A DNA stretch of 17,496 nucleotides from an uncultured Roseateles sp. (GTDB lineage Bacteria > Pseudomonadota > Gammaproteobacteria > Burkholderiales > Burkholderiaceae): NCBI GenBank assembly GCA_946480605.1, contig CAMLKW010000076.1, positions 1-17,496 of the forward strand, read 5' to 3'. Under the pieces are notes generated by a model, which was given only the letters and a program-made list of their open reading frames with translations, did not search any database and was not told the DNA's origin. The stretch's first letter is position 1. Each line of letters opens with the position of its first letter. A program made the translations under genes and the position numbers. Shown here in pieces: positions 15,799 through 17,496 of the stretch.

Positions 15799-16167
15799 TC
15801 AAAGCAGCGCGGCCAGGGCCGTGCGGACCTGTTGGATGTCCTGGAGCATAGCGTCCAGTTGCTCGGACAGCCCCTCGGTGCGGCCTTCGCGCACCATGGA
15901 TTCAATGTCCGAGCAACGTGTTGACAGCGTCTGGGCGCCCAGGCTTGCGGAAGATGATTTCAGCGTGTGGCTCACGTGGCGGACGACGGCGAGGTCGATG
16001 GAGGCGCCCGCGCGGGCACGGGCCAGGTCGGGCAGCAGGCGGTCCAGCGAGGTCGAGAACGCGGCGACCACGCGCTCCAGCAGCTTGTTGCTGCCGCCCG
16101 GGTCGAGCTCGCGCAAGCGAGCAATCGCCTCGGGATCGAGCAGGGCTGCGGGGGAGGGGGCTGTCAT
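15799..16167 (-). CDS. Hpt-domain phosphotransfer protein
   Basis: This 122-residue protein is a single Hpt four-helix bundle. The phospho-acceptor motif is HVSHTLKSSSASLGA with His67 and Lys70 (family pattern AHxLKGSSxxLGA). It would pass phosphate between a kinase or hybrid receiver and the receiver of the next gene. The start at 16167 removes a proline-rich upstream in-frame stretch that is not domain-like; no good Shine-Dalgarno is visible. It is the first gene of the minus-strand operon. Its stop lies 11 nt before the ATG chosen for the response regulator. The histidine kinase that diverges from it is a natural candidate partner, though no hybrid receiver is visible in the part of the kinase within the window. 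Confidence 0.9.
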   Translation of the reverse strand: MTAPSPAALLDPEAIARLRELDPGGSNKLLERVVAAFSTSLDRLLPDLARARAGASIDLAVVRHVSHTLKSSSASLGAQTLSTRCSDIESMVREGRTEGLSEQLDAMLQDIQQVRTALAALL

Positions 16168-16260
16168 GGGCGGCTTGGCAGGGCTGTTCGCAAATGTAGC
16201 GCGGCTGGGTGGGGGGGGCCGCGCGAAGAAATGCACGCTTTGCACGCCGTCGGCGCGGTG

Positions 16261-16272
16261 GTGCATATGCAC
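16261..16272. promoter_or_regulatory. 12-bp perfect palindrome, possible operator
   Basis: GTGCATATGCAC is fully self-complementary. It ends 22 nt before the TACAAT box, next to where the -35 element would lie. The core TGCA recurs in the two TGCACG repeats 15-29 bp to the left. The position suits a dimeric regulator that controls one or both divergent units. No regulator gene is identified. Confidence 0.4.
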
Positions 16273-16294
16273 AAGGGGCGCGGTGGGCGCTGCC

Positions 16295-16300
16295 TACAAT
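16295..16300 (+). promoter_or_regulatory. -10 box of a possibly leaderless histidine kinase mRNA
   Basis: TACAAT matches the sigma-70 -10 consensus (TATAAT) at 5 of 6. The kinase ATG begins at 16309, only 8 nt downstream, so the predicted start site falls at or next to the A of the ATG. No Shine-Dalgarno is seen before the ATG. A convincing -35 hexamer is not present, which suggests activator dependence. Confidence 0.45.
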
Positions 16301-16308
16301 GCCCGCCC

Positions 16309-17496
16309 ATGAAGAGTCTCAGCGACGACAGCGCGCCGCCGCGCCGCCCGGAGCGTCGGATGCCGATGCGCCTGCTGGTCCTGGGTCTGGCAGCCGCCGC
16401 GCTGCTGATGCTGGTGCTGGGTGTGCTCGTCGTGCTGGCGCTGGTGCGCGTCTGGGGCGGCGAGGTGGGCCTGGTGCATGCGGCACTGGTGCTGACGGCC
16501 TTCTTCACCGGACTGATGCTGCTGGTGGCGGCCGCGCTGGGCTGGCATGTGGGCGTGCGTCTGACCCGCCAGCGCCTGGCCGAACCGCTGCGCGAGGTGC
16601 GTCAGCAACTGCACCTGCAGCACCAGCTGCAGCGCGACTGGCAGTGGGCCACCGACGCGCAGCATCACCTGGTGCGCTGGCAGGCGCCGCAGGGCGCGCC
16701 GTCGTCCAGCTGGGTGGGATCGGGCGTCGGCACCCAACTGCTGTGGGAGAAGTTCGCGGCGGCCGGGCAGGCTGTCGAGCTGCGCGAACGCGTGCAGGCC
16801 CACCAGCCCTTCGCCGAGCTGCTGATCGAGGACGCCGATGTGCGCTGGCGGCTGCGCGGCCTGCCCGTCATGGATGGCCAGGGGCATTTCGCTGGCTACG
16901 CGGGCACCGCGCGACCCGAGCAGGAGGCCGTGGTGGCCTCGGCGGCGGCGCCCGCGCCCGCGGTGGCCGACCTGGCGGCCGAGCACGAATCCTTCAGCTA
17001 CACGGTGTCGCACGACCTGCGTGCGCCGCTGCGGGTCGTGGAGGGCTTTGCGCGCATCCTGAAGGAAGACTACGGCGCGCGGCTGGACCGCGTCGGCAAC
17101 GACCACCTGGACCGCGTCATGAGCGCAGCGGCGCGCATGAACTGCATGATCGACGCGCTGCTGTCGCTGAGCCAGCTGTCCACGCGCCCGCTGGCGCGCC
17201 AGCCGGTCAATTTGTCGCAGCAGGCCGGCTACGTGTTGGAGGAGTTGCGCCGCACCGCGCCGCTGCGCGAGCTGCAGCTGGACATCGAGCCCGACCTGAT
17301 CGTGCAGGGCGACCCCACGCTGCTGCGCATGGTGCTGGAGAACCTGCTGGGCAACGCCTGGAAGTACAGCGCCAAGGTGCCTTGCACGCAGATCCGCTTC
17401 GGCAGCGTGGAGCAGGGCGGGCGGCTCACCTACGTCGTGTCCGACAACGGCGCCGGCTTCGACATGCGCTTCGCCGAGCGGCTGTTCGGCGTGTTC
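16309..17496 (+). CDS. Membrane-bound PAS sensor histidine kinase (3' end cut by the window)
   Basis: The reading frame is open from the ATG to the window end, giving 396 codons without a stop. The order is: a short basic N-terminus; two hydrophobic segments (about 21-47 and 57-84) separated by only about ten residues, so there is little periplasmic domain; a PAS-like domain (about 105-205, from RDWQWATDAQHHLVRWQ to GHFAGYAGTARP); an Ala/Pro linker; HisKA with phospho-acceptor His235 in SYTVSHDLRAPLRVVEGFARIL; and the ATPase domain with the N-box ENLLGNAWKYS (Asn345, Asn349) and G1 box DNGAGF from Asp379. The remaining ATPase motifs lie outside. It diverges from the Hpt/response-regulator operon and could feed it. 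Confidence 0.9.
   Translation, partial: MKSLSDDSAPPRRPERRMPMRLLVLGLAAAALLMLVLGVLVVLALVRVWGGEVGLVHAALVLTAFFTGLMLLVAAALGWHVGVRLTRQRLAEPLREVRQQLHLQHQLQRDWQWATDAQHHLVRWQAPQGAPSSSWVGSGVGTQLLWEKFAAAGQAVELRERVQAHQPFAELLIEDADVRWRLRGLPVMDGQGHFAGYAGTARPEQEAVVASAAAPAPAVADLAAEHESFSYTVSHDLRAPLRVVEGFARILKEDYGARLDRVGNDHLDRVMSAAARMNCMIDALLSLSQLSTRPLARQPVNLSQQAGYVLEELRRTAPLRELQLDIEPDLIVQGDPTLLRMVLENLLGNAWKYSAKVPCTQIRFGSVEQGGRLTYVVSDNGAGFDMRFAERLFGVF

Larger units (their letters stand above)
16168..16308. other. Divergent intergenic region (Hpt operon / histidine kinase)
   Basis: This 141-bp gap must hold the promoters for both directions. It contains a G8 run (16211-16218), two TGCACG direct repeats (16232-16237, 16241-16246), a perfect 12-bp palindrome (16261-16272) and a TACAAT box on the plus strand. 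A weak minus-strand TACATT box may serve the Hpt operon. Confidence 0.6.

Noticed and set aside
16211..16218. Run of eight G residues as a phase-variation tract
   Set aside because: It lies between genes rather than in a reading frame, and one short tract in high-GC DNA is weak evidence. It could still alter promoter spacing.
16168..16272. In-frame upstream extension of the Hpt protein
   Set aside because: The translation is His/Pro-rich and non-domain, and it would cover the palindrome and promoter region. The ATG at 16167 gives a normal Hpt length.
13574..16312. Plus-strand open frame of about 912 codons opposite the REC-PAS-GGDEF-EAL and Hpt genes
   Set aside because: It is a mirror of well-supported genes with low-complexity translation and no motif.
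1..17496. CRISPR arrays, tRNA or rRNA genes, transposases or integrases
   Set aside because: None was recognised. No regular spacer-repeat pattern, cloverleaf, rRNA sequence or recombinase motif was seen on either strand.

Overview
The window is high-GC DNA with tightly packed genes. It most likely comes from a motile betaproteobacterium of the order Burkholderiales, probably near the Roseateles/Rubrivivax/Leptothrix group (Sphaerotilaceae). This placement rests on three things: the flagellar gene order flhB-flhA-flhF-flhG-fliA, a PEP-CTERM surface protein, and abundant c-di-GMP signalling genes. It is an inference from protein style and gene order, not from a database search.

Region 1 (1-8021, + strand) is a late flagellar operon. 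It holds flhB and flhA (export gate of the flagellar type III apparatus), flhF (SRP-type GTPase that places the flagellum at the pole), an FlhG/FleN-position protein, fliA (sigma-28) and a soluble methyl-accepting-chemotaxis-like protein. The FlhG-like protein has lost the MinD P-loop but keeps the N-terminal DQAxxLR motif used to stimulate FlhF. A FliA-type promoter candidate lies in front of flhA.

Region 2 (about 8022-11037, - strand) looks like an inserted accessory block. A PEP-CTERM secreted protein is followed 80 nt later by a secreted subtilase/sedolisin-like protease, and a strong hairpin terminator follows the protease. A good sigma-54 (-24/-12) promoter candidate precedes the PEP-CTERM gene. 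The block is bracketed by an exact 16-bp direct repeat at the 3' ends of the two flanking genes. It also contains a decayed fragment of the 3' end of a diguanylate cyclase gene.

Region 3 (11038-16167, - strand) is a compact signalling operon, read from high to low coordinates: an Hpt phosphotransfer protein, a REC-PAS-GGDEF-EAL response regulator, a GGDEF diguanylate cyclase with an intact I-site, and a small periplasmic solute-binding protein whose start overlaps the cyclase stop. Diverging from it (16309 to the window end, + strand) is a membrane PAS histidine kinase cut by the window edge. The shared 141-bp intergenic region carries a perfect 12-bp palindrome and a TACAAT box so close to the kinase ATG that the mRNA may be leaderless. 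Together, kinase, Hpt and response regulator could form a phosphorelay that sets c-di-GMP and so the motile/sessile choice next to the flagellar genes. That functional link is inference.
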